Positions 1 to 10,000 of a stretch of DNA of 64,000 nt are shown piece by piece (within the stretch, counting starts at the first letter, position 1; every line of letters begins with the position of its first letter). Under the pieces are notes generated by a model. That model saw only the letters and a program-made list of their open reading frames with translations, did not search any database and was not told the origin of the DNA. The DNA is from Pseudomonadales bacterium (GTDB lineage: Bacteria; Pseudomonadota; Gammaproteobacteria; Pseudomonadales; Halieaceae): the NCBI GenBank assembly GCA_024234815.1, contig JACKNO010000001.1:1364001-1428000 (forward strand). The letters are read 5' to 3'. The position numbers were made by a program, and so were the translations under genes.

Positions 1-1182
1 GGGGATGACACGCTCAAAGTCGCGTTCTACCTGTATTTCCTGGTTGTCATTGTGCAGTGTTTACATTCTTTACTGCGCTGGGAATCGCCGCTGGTTCCGC
101 TTTTTGGATTGATATTCTACCTGGGTCCGGTAGTGGCCTTGCTGGTGGTGATCGGTTTCGCGAAGCAGGAGATATGGTTGAACCGGTTCATCGGGACTTA
201 CCTGCTCATCATGGTGCCGGTTTGCCTGACGGTTTACCTGTCGTTGCTGTTCAAGGACAGCGTGCCTGTGCTGCGGGATGTTGGCTCGTTTCTGGGAAAC
301 CAGCTCGTGATCTATGACGTGGGAACAGTGCTCTACTCCTATCCGGGCCTGCTAAGGGTAGGTGAAATTGCCGCCTTTCATGCCGCGGTTTGCTGCGCAT
401 TCCTGTCCATGCTCATGCTGGGAAAAACCGGTTGGCTGCGCGGGCGGCTCTGGTACGCGCTGCTGATCATTGCCCTGGTGGGAGCCATCGCCCTGACGGG
501 CCGCCGCAAGATGCTGATGGCGCTGTGTATATTCTGGGTCCTGCAATTTTATTTCCTGACCGCGCTGCGCGGCGGCGCCAGTCGGCAGGCCGTCGTCATT
601 CTGGTGTTGGGGCTGGTGTTTTCTGTCGCAATAGGGCTGGCTGGGGAAAGTGAAACATCATTGTACCTGCAGCGCGGGTCCACGGTTTTCTCAGGCATGG
701 ATGAGCGGGTATCCACAGCGATCAATCTGTTTCTGTCTGCTATAGATCGCTCCTCGGGCGTGGGACTTGGGGCAGGTATCGCGGCCCAGGGCGCGCGGTT
801 TGCCGGTATAGACAACTCCCTGTTCGTGGGCGGCTCCAGCGAATCTGGAATAGGCTTGCTGGTGGTCGAGCTGGGTATTCCGGGCTTTATCATCATTGTG
901 TGGCTACTGTTCAATCTCGCCAGGGTCGTTGTGGCGAAACTGAAAGCGGTGGCGCGAATCGATGACCACTTGTTGCTGTACGCCGTTTCGTTTGCGGCGC
1001 TGTTGCTGGCAAATATGGCTACCTTTTCCGTCGCTACCCAGTTGTACGGCGACTACTTCGTCCTGATTACCCTGGGGGTGGTAGCTGGTATGCTCTATTC
1101 CACAATTAACCGTGGAATCAGGAAGAGGGCGCTATATATCGCGATCCTCGCCCAGGTTTCAGCAAGGAGAACGAGCGACTGA
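1..1182 (+). CDS. O-antigen/exopolysaccharide polymerase-like membrane protein (5' partial)
   Basis: The frame is open from base 1, so the true start lies left of the window. The visible part is almost wholly hydrophobic, with about nine to ten membrane segments, and has a polar loop rich in Gly-Leu-Gly-Ala-Gly and Ser/Gly around residues 235-275. That layout, together with the short basic C-terminus, is typical of Wzy-type polymerases that join lipid-linked repeat units in the periplasm. Sequence conservation in this family is poor, so the call rests on topology and on the neighbours (acetyltransferase, UDP-sugar enzymes, a second polymerase/ligase at 4591-6177). The stop overlaps the next start by one base (TGATG), implying one operon. 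Confidence 0.6.
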   Translation, partial: GDDTLKVAFYLYFLVVIVQCLHSLLRWESPLVPLFGLIFYLGPVVALLVVIGFAKQEIWLNRFIGTYLLIMVPVCLTVYLSLLFKDSVPVLRDVGSFLGNQLVIYDVGTVLYSYPGLLRVGEIAAFHAAVCCAFLSMLMLGKTGWLRGRLWYALLIIALVGAIALTGRRKMLMALCIFWVLQFYFLTALRGGASRQAVVILVLGLVFSVAIGLAGESETSLYLQRGSTVFSGMDERVSTAINLFLSAIDRSSGVGLGAGIAAQGARFAGIDNSLFVGGSSESGIGLLVVELGIPGFIIIVWLLFNLARVVVAKLKAVARIDDHLLLYAVSFAALLLANMATFSVATQLYGDYFVLITLGVVAGMLYSTINRGIRKRALYIAILAQVSARRTSD

Positions 1183-1736
1183 TGCCCGCGATGCGACTCG
1201 ACCGGTTCCGCAATCCGCATTTCCGGCGCGGCAGACCCCGCGCGGTGGAGGCGCTGTGGATCGCCGTGGCGGGCCTGCTGTTTTCCACCTGGCTTCCGGG
1301 GTCGGCCTGGCGCCGTTCTCTGCTGCGCATGTTTGGCGCGCGTATCGGCGCAAACGTGGTGATCAAGCCCCGGGTGCGGGTGAAATTTCCCTGGAAGCTG
1401 GCGGTAGGTGATCATAGCTGGATCGGCGAGAGTGTCTGGATTGACAACCTGGACCAGGTAACGATTGGCGCGCATTGCTGTATATCGCAGGGTGCGTATT
1501 TTTGTACGGGCAACCATCGCTGGGATGTGCAGACCTTTGATCTCGTGGTCCGTCCGATCCTGCTGGAAGATGAGTGCTGGGTTGGCGCAGGCGTGCGGTT
1601 GGCGCCGGGAACCCGGCTTGGAAAAGGGGTGGTGCTGGCCATGGGATTGCAGGTATCCGGCGATGTCGACCCCGCTACGGTCTCTGTGCCGGGAACTGCA
1701 GAAATACGACGGTTCGCTCGACCTGAACGGGAGTGA
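1182..1736 (+). CDS. WcaF-type polysaccharide O-acetyltransferase
   Basis: A 184-residue left-handed beta-helix acyltransferase. Hexapeptide repeats run through the middle (GARIGANVVIKP, VGDHSWIGESVWIDN, VTIGAHCCISQGAYFCTGNH), with the active-site His in the GNH segment at about residue 110. The length and the ending WVGAGVRLAPGTRLGKG match the WcaF family, which uses acetyl-CoA to acetylate colanic-acid-type sugars in the cytoplasm. A hydrophobic stretch near residues 22-40 could tether it to the membrane, as in WcaF. It is translationally coupled to the polymerase upstream, so it probably decorates the same repeat unit. Confidence 0.85.
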   Translation: MPAMRLDRFRNPHFRRGRPRAVEALWIAVAGLLFSTWLPGSAWRRSLLRMFGARIGANVVIKPRVRVKFPWKLAVGDHSWIGESVWIDNLDQVTIGAHCCISQGAYFCTGNHRWDVQTFDLVVRPILLEDECWVGAGVRLAPGTRLGKGVVLAMGLQVSGDVDPATVSVPGTAEIRRFARPERE

Positions 1737-1783
1737 TGGACGTTTTGGGCCTCTACCAACTTTAATTGACTGGCGGTAATAGC

Positions 1784-2734
1784 GTGAACGAAAAAAAAAT
1801 TCTGGTTTCCGGCGGCGCCGGCTTTCTGGGCTCTCACCTGTGTGAGCGCCTGATCGAGCAGGGGCACGACGTCCTTTGTGTAGACAACTATTATACGGGC
1901 AGCAAGGCGAACCTGCTGCCATTACTGGGGCACCCGCGTTTTGAACTGCTGCGCCACGACGTGACTTTTCCCCTCTATGTGGAGGTGGATGAAATTTATA
2001 ACCTGGCCTGTCCCGCCTCGCCGATTCATTACCAGTACGACCCGGTTCAGACCACCAAAACCAGCGTGCACGGTGCTATCAACATGCTGGGCCTGGCCAA
2101 GCGGGTCAAGGCCAGGATACTGCAGGCATCCACCAGCGAGGTTTACGGGGACCCGGAGATGCATCCCCAGAAAGAGAGCTATTGGGGAAACGTGAACCCC
2201 ATCGGTATCCGCTCGTGCTACGACGAGGGCAAGCGCTGTGCCGAGACCCTGTTTTTTGATTACTATCGGCAGCACCGGCTGAGGATAAAGGTTGCCCGCA
2301 TCTTCAATACCTACGGGCCGCGTATGCACCCCAACGACGGCCGCGTGGTGTCGAATTTTATTGTGCAGGCCCTGAGGAATGAGCCGATCACCCTGAACGG
2401 TGACGGCAGCCAGACACGCTCTTTCTGCTACGTGGACGACCTGATAGAGGCGCTGTTGCGACTGATGGCCACGGACGACAGCTTTATCGGCCCGGTGAAT
2501 ACGGGCAACCCCACGGAATTCACGATTCGGGAACTGGCGGAAAAAGTCATCGAGTTGACGGGATCCCGCTCGACACTGGTATTCGCGCCGCTGCCTTCGG
2601 ACGACCCCATGCAGCGGCGTCCGGACATCTCCCTCGCGCGGGAAAAACTGGGCTGGGAGCCTACGATCCAGTTGGAAGAGGGATTGAAGAGAACAATAGC
2701 TTACTTTGACGAACTGCTGGCATCGAAGGGCTAG
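1784..2734 (+). CDS. uxs: UDP-glucuronate decarboxylase (UDP-xylose synthase), SDR family
   Basis: An extended short-chain dehydrogenase that turns UDP-glucuronate into UDP-xylose. The N-terminus carries the NAD-binding motif GGAGFLGSH; the catalytic pair is in SCYDEGKR (YxxxK), and the YDEGKR wording is characteristic of the decarboxylase rather than the epimerases. The TSEVYGDPEMHPQ segment supplies the usual Ser/Thr and Glu. I chose GTG at 1784 because GGCGG lies 7 bases upstream; a TTG at 1766 would add six residues. The substrate would come from Ugd (16006-17310), and the 4-epimerase at 17307-18323 competes for it, so the polymer may contain pentose and galacturonate. Confidence 0.88.
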   Translation: MNEKKILVSGGAGFLGSHLCERLIEQGHDVLCVDNYYTGSKANLLPLLGHPRFELLRHDVTFPLYVEVDEIYNLACPASPIHYQYDPVQTTKTSVHGAINMLGLAKRVKARILQASTSEVYGDPEMHPQKESYWGNVNPIGIRSCYDEGKRCAETLFFDYYRQHRLRIKVARIFNTYGPRMHPNDGRVVSNFIVQALRNEPITLNGDGSQTRSFCYVDDLIEALLRLMATDDSFIGPVNTGNPTEFTIRELAEKVIELTGSRSTLVFAPLPSDDPMQRRPDISLAREKLGWEPTIQLEEGLKRTIAYFDELLASKG

Positions 2735-2765
2735 CGCCACGCGATATGGCTGAGAGCACTGTGAA

Positions 2766-3902
2766 GTGAACCCGGGAGCAACGAGTACCGAGCGCCAGTG
2801 GATGCTGGATTTTTTCCGGGGGGAGCCTGTCCGGTTTCCAGCGGGCCGTGATTTTCCTGGAATTCTCACGCAACTGGCGCGCACAGAGCGGGCGCACGTC
2901 CTGCTGTTCGCGCGTCTGCTGGCGCAGGCCGAGCGTATTGGCCTGCCCGCCGCGCTCGCATCGGAAATCTCGGCAAGCTACCAACAGGCTGCCGCGTTGG
3001 AGATGCTGCGCCAGCAGGAATTGTGCAGGGTGTTGGACGCTCTGCGACTAAGTGGCCTGCGTTGCCTGCTGCTCAAGGGGGCGGGGCTGGCTTATACGCT
3101 ATACGACGATCCTTGCCTGCGCGACCGCTGCGACAGCGATTTACTGTTTGCTGACAAGTCTGAAGCCGAGCGGGCGTGGCTGACCCTGCAGTCACTGGGC
3201 TACCGTCGCCTGAATACCGCGGGAGGCGAGCTTGTCAGTTGCCAGTTTCCCTGTGTGCGCAGAACCCGGGCCAATGACAGCATGCTGGATGTGCACTGGG
3301 GGATCAGTAACGCTTCCCGGTTGCGCCGCCTGTCGTTTCAGGAAATGTGGGAGTCATCAATCGCCATACCCGGGCTGGGCGATGGCGCGCGCGCACCCTG
3401 CCATGAACACTCCCTGCTGCTGGCCTGCCTGCACCGGCTCGGTCACGTCAAGGACGGCGAACACAACAAGCTGATCTGGCTGTACGACCTGCGCCTGTTG
3501 CTGGATGCGCTGAGCGACGCCCAGTGGCGCCGCGCCCTGCAAGGGATGGAACACAAGGAACTGGGAGGCGCCTGCCTTGATGGCCTGGAGCAGGCGTGCC
3601 TGCACTTCGGCGCCGGCCGCTATCCCGACCGCCTGGGAGAGTTGCGGCAGCTGGCGCTGATGCCCGGGCAGCAATTGCGCATGCAGAGCAGCGTACTCGC
3701 GCGCGATATATCACAGTTGCGGGAGCAGCCGGGTGCCAGCCAGCGCTTGCAGTTACTGGCCGAGTACCTGTTTCCTTCCACAGACTACATGATGAACCGG
3801 TTTCATCCCCGCTGGCGCTGGTTACTGCCTTACTACTATGTGCGCCGCATGGCGGCCGGAATGGGGCGGCGTCTGCGGCTGCATCTGGCCATTGGCCGCT
3901 GA
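2766..3902 (+). CDS. Nucleotidyltransferase family protein (NTP_transf_5 type)
   Basis: A 378-residue cytoplasmic protein starting at GTG. Residues ~104-128 carry the signature of this family: LLLKGAGLAYTLYDDPCLRD followed by RCDSDLLF, in which the spaced acidic residues would bind metal for nucleotidyl transfer. A second conserved patch (MLDVHWGISN, then HEHSLLLACLHRLGH) is also typical. Known relatives sit in clusters with HprK-like kinases and PqqD proteins, and in lasso-peptide clusters a relative extends a phosphate on the peptide C-terminus. Here the kinase, PqqD and a candidate peptide lie about 7 kb downstream. Function in this locus is inferred and not shown. Confidence 0.75.
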   Translation: MNPGATSTERQWMLDFFRGEPVRFPAGRDFPGILTQLARTERAHVLLFARLLAQAERIGLPAALASEISASYQQAAALEMLRQQELCRVLDALRLSGLRCLLLKGAGLAYTLYDDPCLRDRCDSDLLFADKSEAERAWLTLQSLGYRRLNTAGGELVSCQFPCVRRTRANDSMLDVHWGISNASRLRRLSFQEMWESSIAIPGLGDGARAPCHEHSLLLACLHRLGHVKDGEHNKLIWLYDLRLLLDALSDAQWRRALQGMEHKELGGACLDGLEQACLHFGAGRYPDRLGELRQLALMPGQQLRMQSSVLARDISQLREQPGASQRLQLLAEYLFPSTDYMMNRFHPRWRWLLPYYYVRRMAAGMGRRLRLHLAIGR

Positions 3903-3929
3903 TCAATCATCAATGATCCACGCATTCCC

Positions 3930-4598
3930 ATGATCCTTAGACTGTCCGCCCTGGTGTTGGTGATCTTTCTCGTGTGGCTCGCGCAACAGGCTGGTATGGC
4001 CGGCGTGGCCGGCATTCACGGCGAGTCGGCCGCCGGGTACCGGCAGGAAATGCTCAGGAACAGCGCGCACTCTGCACGGTGGTCGCAGGCGCTTGCGGAA
4101 GGGGAGCGCAATATCGCGCTGGTCGGGCAGGTGACCCGTGGCGTCAACGAATATACCGTGCTGGCAGCCGACTTCGCCTACCAGCGGCAACAGAACGAGA
4201 CCGCCGCTGCTTTGCTGCGAGACGCCCTGGGCACAGCGCCTGTGCGGGCGGATATCTGGTCTCGTCTGGCGCTTGTCAATTACCAGCTGGAAGGGGCTTC
4301 CGCCGCCACACTGCATGCGCTGGACCAGGCGTTTTTTTTCGGCCCGCGGGAATACGATACGCTGCTTGTAAACGCGACCATCACCCTGGACCCGAATGCG
4401 AAGCTGGACGCGCGGCGGCAACTGCGCGGCTGGAACGGCATCGTAGAGGCTGTCGCCATGCCCGGTCTGGCGCGGCAGGTCACGGCTATGGTGGCTGAGG
4501 CCGGAATGCAGCGTCAGCTGCGGACACTGCTCCGGCAGCGACAGCTGCAGCGGGAGGCGCTTGAGCTGCGCCGCGAGGAGCTGCGTGGGGATGGCTGA
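3930..4598 (+). CDS. Membrane-anchored TPR-like protein of the polysaccharide locus
   Basis: A 222-residue protein with one N-terminal membrane segment (about residues 4-22) and a mostly helical, Ala/Leu/Arg-rich remainder that resembles degenerate tetratricopeptide repeats (ATLHALDQAFFFGPREYD and nearby). The C-terminus is a charged helix rich in Arg, Gln and Glu. The stop overlaps the next gene by eight bases, so it is co-translated with the O-antigen ligase-like protein. It may be a periplasmic partner or length-control factor of that enzyme, but no motif shows this. I do not recognise a named family. Confidence 0.7.
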   Translation: MILRLSALVLVIFLVWLAQQAGMAGVAGIHGESAAGYRQEMLRNSAHSARWSQALAEGERNIALVGQVTRGVNEYTVLAADFAYQRQQNETAAALLRDALGTAPVRADIWSRLALVNYQLEGASAATLHALDQAFFFGPREYDTLLVNATITLDPNAKLDARRQLRGWNGIVEAVAMPGLARQVTAMVAEAGMQRQLRTLLRQRQLQREALELRREELRGDG

Positions 4599-6177
4599 GC
4601 GCAGCGCAGGCAAAGCAGGTGGCAACCGATTTCCTAGCGCCAGCTCCGGCCGGGTTGTTTTTAACCGGACGCTGTTCGGTCGAACACTGTTCTGCTTTTA
4701 CATCCTTTTGCTGGTTTGGGCGCCTTTGCCCCTGGGCAGTAACAGGGCCTGGTCCTGGGCGGTGCTGGAGGTCTGGGTTTTTCTGCTTGGCGCCTGCGCG
4801 CTGCTGTCCTGGGCCATCAATCCGCGGGCCTGGCCGGGCTTCGCAAGCGGCGGTGGGAGCGGCGGAATCAGTACCCTGGCGATAGGCCTGCTAATGCTGT
4901 GGTTGGGCTACCTGGGACTGCAGATGCTCGAGCTGCCTTTACCACTGCTGGAGCGACTGGCGCCGGCCAATGCCAGTTGGTGGCCGGGTCTGCCAACCGC
5001 GGCGGACGCGGGGGTCGGCCGGCTGGCGGCCTCACTGGAGAGCGCCCGCAGTGGCTGGCTGAAGCAATGCGCCTACACGGTTGCCTTCTGCCTGACCCTG
5101 GCGCTCGTGGACAGTGGCAGAAGGCTGCGCATTGTGATCTATGCGATGCTTGCCACGGCGACTCTCGAAGCAGTTTACGGGCTGTCTGCCCTGTTCATGC
5201 ATGACGGTTTTCCGTTCTGGCGCCCCACCTGGTTCGGGCACCACTGGGCCACGGGCACTTTTATCAATAAAAACCATTACGCCGCCAACCTGTCCTTCGG
5301 CATCGCCCTGTCGGTTGGTCTGTGCCTGGATTTTGTTTCCAGGCGTCCCTTGCGGAGTCGGTCCGGGGGGCCTGGCGCCGCGCTGGCGCGACTGAGCGGG
5401 GCGCTGCTTGAGCCGGGCTACTTGCGTTTCGGACTATTGCTCGTGCTGCTCACCGCTTTTTTCTTTTCCCAGTCGCGCGGGGCGTTCCTCGGCCTGGTGA
5501 TAGCAGGGCTTGGTTTACTGGTATTTGGCGCCTGCTGGCAAAAAAGCCGGCGCTCGGCGCGGGATGCCGGCAGGGCAGCGCCGGCGGAGACAAGGCTGTT
5601 GCCATGGCTGCTCGTCACCGGCCTGGCGGCCGCCGTCTGGCTCAGGGGCAGCGGCCTGTTTACCCGCTTGTCGCCGTCTGAACTTGCCGACCCCGGCCGC
5701 CTGTACACCTGGCGGCAGGCGCTCGTGATGTGGCGGGATCACTGGTTATTTGGAACCGGCAATGACAGCTTCCGCTACGTGTTTACCCGCTACCGGGTGC
5801 CGGAACTGGACGGCCGTGTTTACGACTACGCCCATAACGATCACCTGCAATTGCTGGTGGAGCAGGGTGTGATCGGCACCGTGTTATTTTACAGCGTGTT
5901 TGGCCTGTGCTGGTGCGCAATCATGACGGCTTACTGTCGCAGTGGCGGCGGTGCGGGCGAGCGCGGCCTGGTACTGGGGATACTGATTGCCGTGTCCGCC
6001 TTTTTCCTGCACGCCCTGGTGGATTTCAACTTCCATATTCCTGGAAATGCACTGTGGTTTTACGTGTTGCTGGCGCTGGGCCTGGTTTGTTCGACGCGGC
6101 AGGGCCGGCGGATAAAGGTTGCGACCGCTGCCCGAGGGGGGAATACAAGCTTGGAATGGAGTGACAATGAATCTTGA
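4591..6177 (+). CDS. O-antigen ligase/polymerase family protein (Wzy_C)
   Basis: A polytopic protein of about 528 residues with roughly a dozen membrane segments. The Wzy_C signature lies in the second half: FSQSRGAFLG, then a large periplasmic loop with GRLYTWRQALVMWRDHWLFG and the YDYAHNDHLQLLVEQGVIG block, where His and Arg are conserved in ligases and polymerases. ATG 4591 follows GAGGAG and overlaps the previous stop by eight bases; an upstream TTG (4561) looks like read-through of that gene. It would transfer or polymerise lipid-linked glycans at the periplasmic face. Whether it is a ligase or a bacterial polymerase cannot be told from sequence. Confidence 0.85.
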   Translation: MAERSAGKAGGNRFPSASSGRVVFNRTLFGRTLFCFYILLLVWAPLPLGSNRAWSWAVLEVWVFLLGACALLSWAINPRAWPGFASGGGSGGISTLAIGLLMLWLGYLGLQMLELPLPLLERLAPANASWWPGLPTAADAGVGRLAASLESARSGWLKQCAYTVAFCLTLALVDSGRRLRIVIYAMLATATLEAVYGLSALFMHDGFPFWRPTWFGHHWATGTFINKNHYAANLSFGIALSVGLCLDFVSRRPLRSRSGGPGAALARLSGALLEPGYLRFGLLLVLLTAFFFSQSRGAFLGLVIAGLGLLVFGACWQKSRRSARDAGRAAPAETRLLPWLLVTGLAAAVWLRGSGLFTRLSPSELADPGRLYTWRQALVMWRDHWLFGTGNDSFRYVFTRYRVPELDGRVYDYAHNDHLQLLVEQGVIGTVLFYSVFGLCWCAIMTAYCRSGGGAGERGLVLGILIAVSAFFLHALVDFNFHIPGNALWFYVLLALGLVCSTRQGRRIKVATAARGGNTSLEWSDNES

Positions 6178-6952
6178 TGAACTCTCGGTGGTCATACTCA
6201 CGTTTGACGAGGCCCCGAATATTGGACGCGTTCTTGAAAAACTGACCTGGTGTCGCGATGTGGTGGTACTGGACAGTTTTTCAGCCGATGAAACCGAGGT
6301 CATTTGCCGGTCGTTCAGGAATGTCAGCTTTTACCAGCGCAAATTTGACAACCACTGGAACCAGTGGAACGCGGCACTGGATTTCGCGGGGAACGCATGG
6401 GTACTCAGCCTGGATGCGGACTATATAATCGATTCCCGACTGCTGTCCGAGTTGCGCGAGCTCGAGCCGCAGGTAAATGGTTACAGTATTCCCTTCAGGT
6501 ACTGTGTGAACGGGTACCCGCTGCGCGCTTCCCTGTTGCCCCCCAGAATTGCCCTGTTCGATCGGCGCAAAGCGCGTTACGTGGCTGACGGACATACCCA
6601 GTTACTGGCATGTGAAGGCCCCCTGGGCGCTCTGAGGAGTCCCATCTACCACGACGACCGCAAACCGCTGAAACGTTGGCTGGCTTCGCAGGATAACTAC
6701 ATGGATCTCGAGGTGAAGAAATTGCTCGGCAGTGAATACGGTGACCTCGGGCTGGGGGACAAGGTGCGCAAACTGGTGATTTTCGCTCCTTTCGCTGTGT
6801 TTTTTTATTGCCTGGTGTTACAAGGCTGTATCCTGAACGGGCGTGCCGGTTGGTTCTATGCGCTACAGCGTCTCGTGGCGGAGGCCTGGTTGTCCGTCAA
6901 GTTGCTGGAAGCCTCGCTTGGCGCTAATGAAAACGCGAAACGGAACTTGTAG
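6167..6952 (+). CDS. Family 2 glycosyltransferase (WaaE/KdtX-like)
   Basis: A GT-A fold transferase. It opens with LSVVILTFDEAPNIGRVL, has VVVLDSFSADET for the nucleotide, and LSLDADYI as the DxD metal site near residue 80. The subsequent SIPFRYCVNGYPLRAS and YVADGHTQLL segments are those of the WaaE-type lipopolysaccharide-core glycosyltransferases. A hydrophobic stretch near residue 200 (VIFAPFAVFFYCLVLQG) suggests membrane association. ATG 6167 follows GGAGTG and overlaps the preceding stop by eleven bases. It is the last gene of the rightward run begun before base 1. Confidence 0.82.
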   Translation: MNLDELSVVILTFDEAPNIGRVLEKLTWCRDVVVLDSFSADETEVICRSFRNVSFYQRKFDNHWNQWNAALDFAGNAWVLSLDADYIIDSRLLSELRELEPQVNGYSIPFRYCVNGYPLRASLLPPRIALFDRRKARYVADGHTQLLACEGPLGALRSPIYHDDRKPLKRWLASQDNYMDLEVKKLLGSEYGDLGLGDKVRKLVIFAPFAVFFYCLVLQGCILNGRAGWFYALQRLVAEAWLSVKLLEASLGANENAKRNL

Positions 6953-7097
6953 TATGTGCGACCAATCGAGTCGTTGCGGGAATCGGGGCGACAGGAACTC
7001 CCCCCTCAAGGTTTTACAAGCCAGGCGGGGGACAGAAAACGTGCTGACATTTCTTGCGCACTCAAACCACACACATTTAAAGAGGTAGCCTCGAAAA

Positions 7098-10000
7098 ATG
7101 AGGGTATTCAATCGCCGTTCAACAGTCGGGAATTCAGCGCTGCATGGTCACGCACCGGCCAAACCTGCCCGATCAACGGCATTCCATGTTATCGCTGGCC
7201 TGACGCTGTCTCTGGTTCTGGCAATGTTTTCCTCGGCGCCGGTGTCCGCCGCGCCGCAGTGGGAGTCGCAGTCTATAGCACAGGCCAGCGGCAACGTTAC
7301 CTCACTGCTGATCAGTACTCCCGCAGGTACTGCCTCGGGAGACCTGCTGCTGGCGGCAATTTCCACCGATGGCAACGCGTCCTTTAGCGTGCCCCTGGGA
7401 TGGACCCTGCTGAACCAGGGTAGCAATGGCGGTAACGTATCGGTCGCCGTGTTCTATCGCATCGCCAGTGCCGCGGAACCGGCGAGCCAGGCATTTGCCT
7501 GGGATAGCAGCGAGGAGGCTGTCGGAGCGATACTGCGGTACTCGGGGGTCAGTACCAGTGAACCTATCGCAGTGCTGGGTGCTGCGGATGGTACCAACAG
7601 CAGCCCGACCTCGCCGAGCGTAACGACCCTCAGCGCGAATACGCGGGTAGTGCGCATTTACGGGGCCGACGATGATGATCTGTCGGGAAGCCCGTATCCC
7701 GCGGGCACCACGGGGCGCCTGAATGAAGAGAGTGGCACGGGTGGCGGGACCAGCGCCCTGGGCGTGGCGGACAGTCCCCAGACGGCGATCGGGGCCACCG
7801 GCACCGCGGCCTTTTCCATGGGCAGCTCCGAGCAGTGGCGCGCCCTGACTGTGGTGCTGGCGCCGCCGGGCATCAACCCCCTGCCTGCCAACGACAGTAA
7901 TACCGCGCCGGCGGTGTGTACCGCCGCCGCTGCCGACGGCTCGGGGAGCATCAGCGGCGGCGTGAACCGCTATTATCCCGGTAACGCCTCGGTAAGCGCC
8001 GGTGCGACCAGCATTTCACTGGGCACCTCGGTAGGCAGCGGGGCGTCGATAAACCCCGGAGATACCCTGCTGGTGATCCAGATGCAGGACGCGGTGATCA
8101 GTACTTCAAACAGCAATGCTTACGGCGACGGCTCAGCTACCGGAACTGCCGATGGCTCAGGCTCCACGGATATCCGGCAGACCGGGCTGTACGAGTTCGT
8201 CGTGGCGACCAATAGTGTCGGCACGGGCGGCGGCACGGTGAATCTGGCCACGGCGCTGGTGCGCGCCTATAACCGCGGAACCAATCGACGCTTCCAGGTG
8301 GTGCGGGTGCCGAGGTTTGGCAATATCACGCTGAGCGGCAACGTTACGGCGACACCCTGGAACGGTCTGGCCGGGGGTATCGTGGCCATGAGCGTACAGG
8401 GCACGCTTAACCTGAACGGCAACAGCATCAATGTCAGCGGCCAGGGCTTCAGGGGCGCTGACTTCGCCGGCAGCGCGGCAACCGGGTCGGGTGATTCCAG
8501 TACCGATTACGTCGTTGCCAGCGGTAACCGTTGGGGTGCCAAGGGAGAGGGCATAGCCGGCGGCCCCAATGTCGGCGCAATGACCAACACGGATGGATAT
8601 TCCGGGGGCAGTCTCGCGCGCGGCGCGCCGGGCAATGCCGGGGGTGGTGGTAACGACCACAACGCCGGCGGCGGTGGCGGCAGTAATATAGGGTCCGGTG
8701 GGCGCGGCGGATTTCCGTACCCCACCGGCAGTGTGGGCGGCAAGGGAGGGGCGACCTTTGCCGGATATTCCGGCCGCCTGCTGTTGGGCGGTGGCGGGGG
8801 TGCCGGCCACAAGAATAATGCGGGTGGCACGGGGTTCGGCGGCAATGGCGGTGGCCTCGTGTTTATCGATGCCGGCGCGATCACCCCGGCGGGCGGTTCG
8901 ATTGTGGCGAACGGCTCAGCTGGCGATTTCTCGGTGCAGGATGGCGCGGGCGGCGGCGGCGCGGGTGGCACGATACTGATTCGCACCGGCTCGAGCTCGG
9001 TGGCGGGTTTGAATCTGCAGGCCACCGGCGGTAACGGCGGGGACAGCTATTACGCTGACAACCATGGCCCGGGCGGCGGCGGTGGCGGCGGGGCCGTTTA
9101 CATCGCGGCGACAGGCGCGACCACGAATGTAGCTGGCGGAGACTCAGGTGTGCGCCGCAATAGCGGCCCCCTGGACCCGGCGGTAACGAACCACGGCGCA
9201 TTGGCCGGGCACCGGGGCCACGTGGTGGCTCCCACCAACGTACCGGCGCCCGTGGCATGCGATTACGGCGATGCGCCCGCGGGATACTCCACGAGCACAA
9301 CCCTGCACACGGTCGATACCGCGAGTGGAACTTCTCCAAATCTCTACCTGGGCTCGTTCGTGGATTACGAGTGGCAGGGCGTTGCCAGCAGCGATGCCCT
9401 TGCCGATAACATCAGGGACACCAGCGGTACTGGCGCGGGTTCTGATGAGGACGGGGTCACCTTTACCGCGCCCTCCGGAGGCGGCGCCAATATTCTCGCC
9501 ACTGTGGCGGTGGCCAATAACACCGGAGCCATAGCCAGTGTATGTGGCTGGCTGGATGTCGGCGCCGATGGCGTCTTCGACCTGGCGGAACGCAAGTGTT
9601 CGTGGGTGGTCAGCGGTGGGACTGTGAACGTGGTATTTGAATGGGTTGTCAGTGCCACTGTAACCCGGACCTACTACTCCCGCTTCCGCGTGTGCAGTAC
9701 GGCCAATCAGTGCAACACTCCCACCGGGCAGGCGTTCAGCGGCGAAATGGAGGATTTCTCGCTCACCTACAATCCCACTCACGCTACCATCGGCAAGGTG
9801 GCGCTGGAGACTATCCCGCTGGACGCCCTGCTGTCGGAACTGCGCTCGGAAGCCGGGCAGGGCGATGCCGGTAGCGCCCTGGCGCTGCTGGGGTTCTACG
9901 ATTCAGGCCTGGCGGAGAGTCTGCAGGGAGCCGGGGTTGCGGTTGTCGTGCAGGCACTGACCGGGCACCTGGACCCCGACGGGGATGGGCAGGTGGCGGC

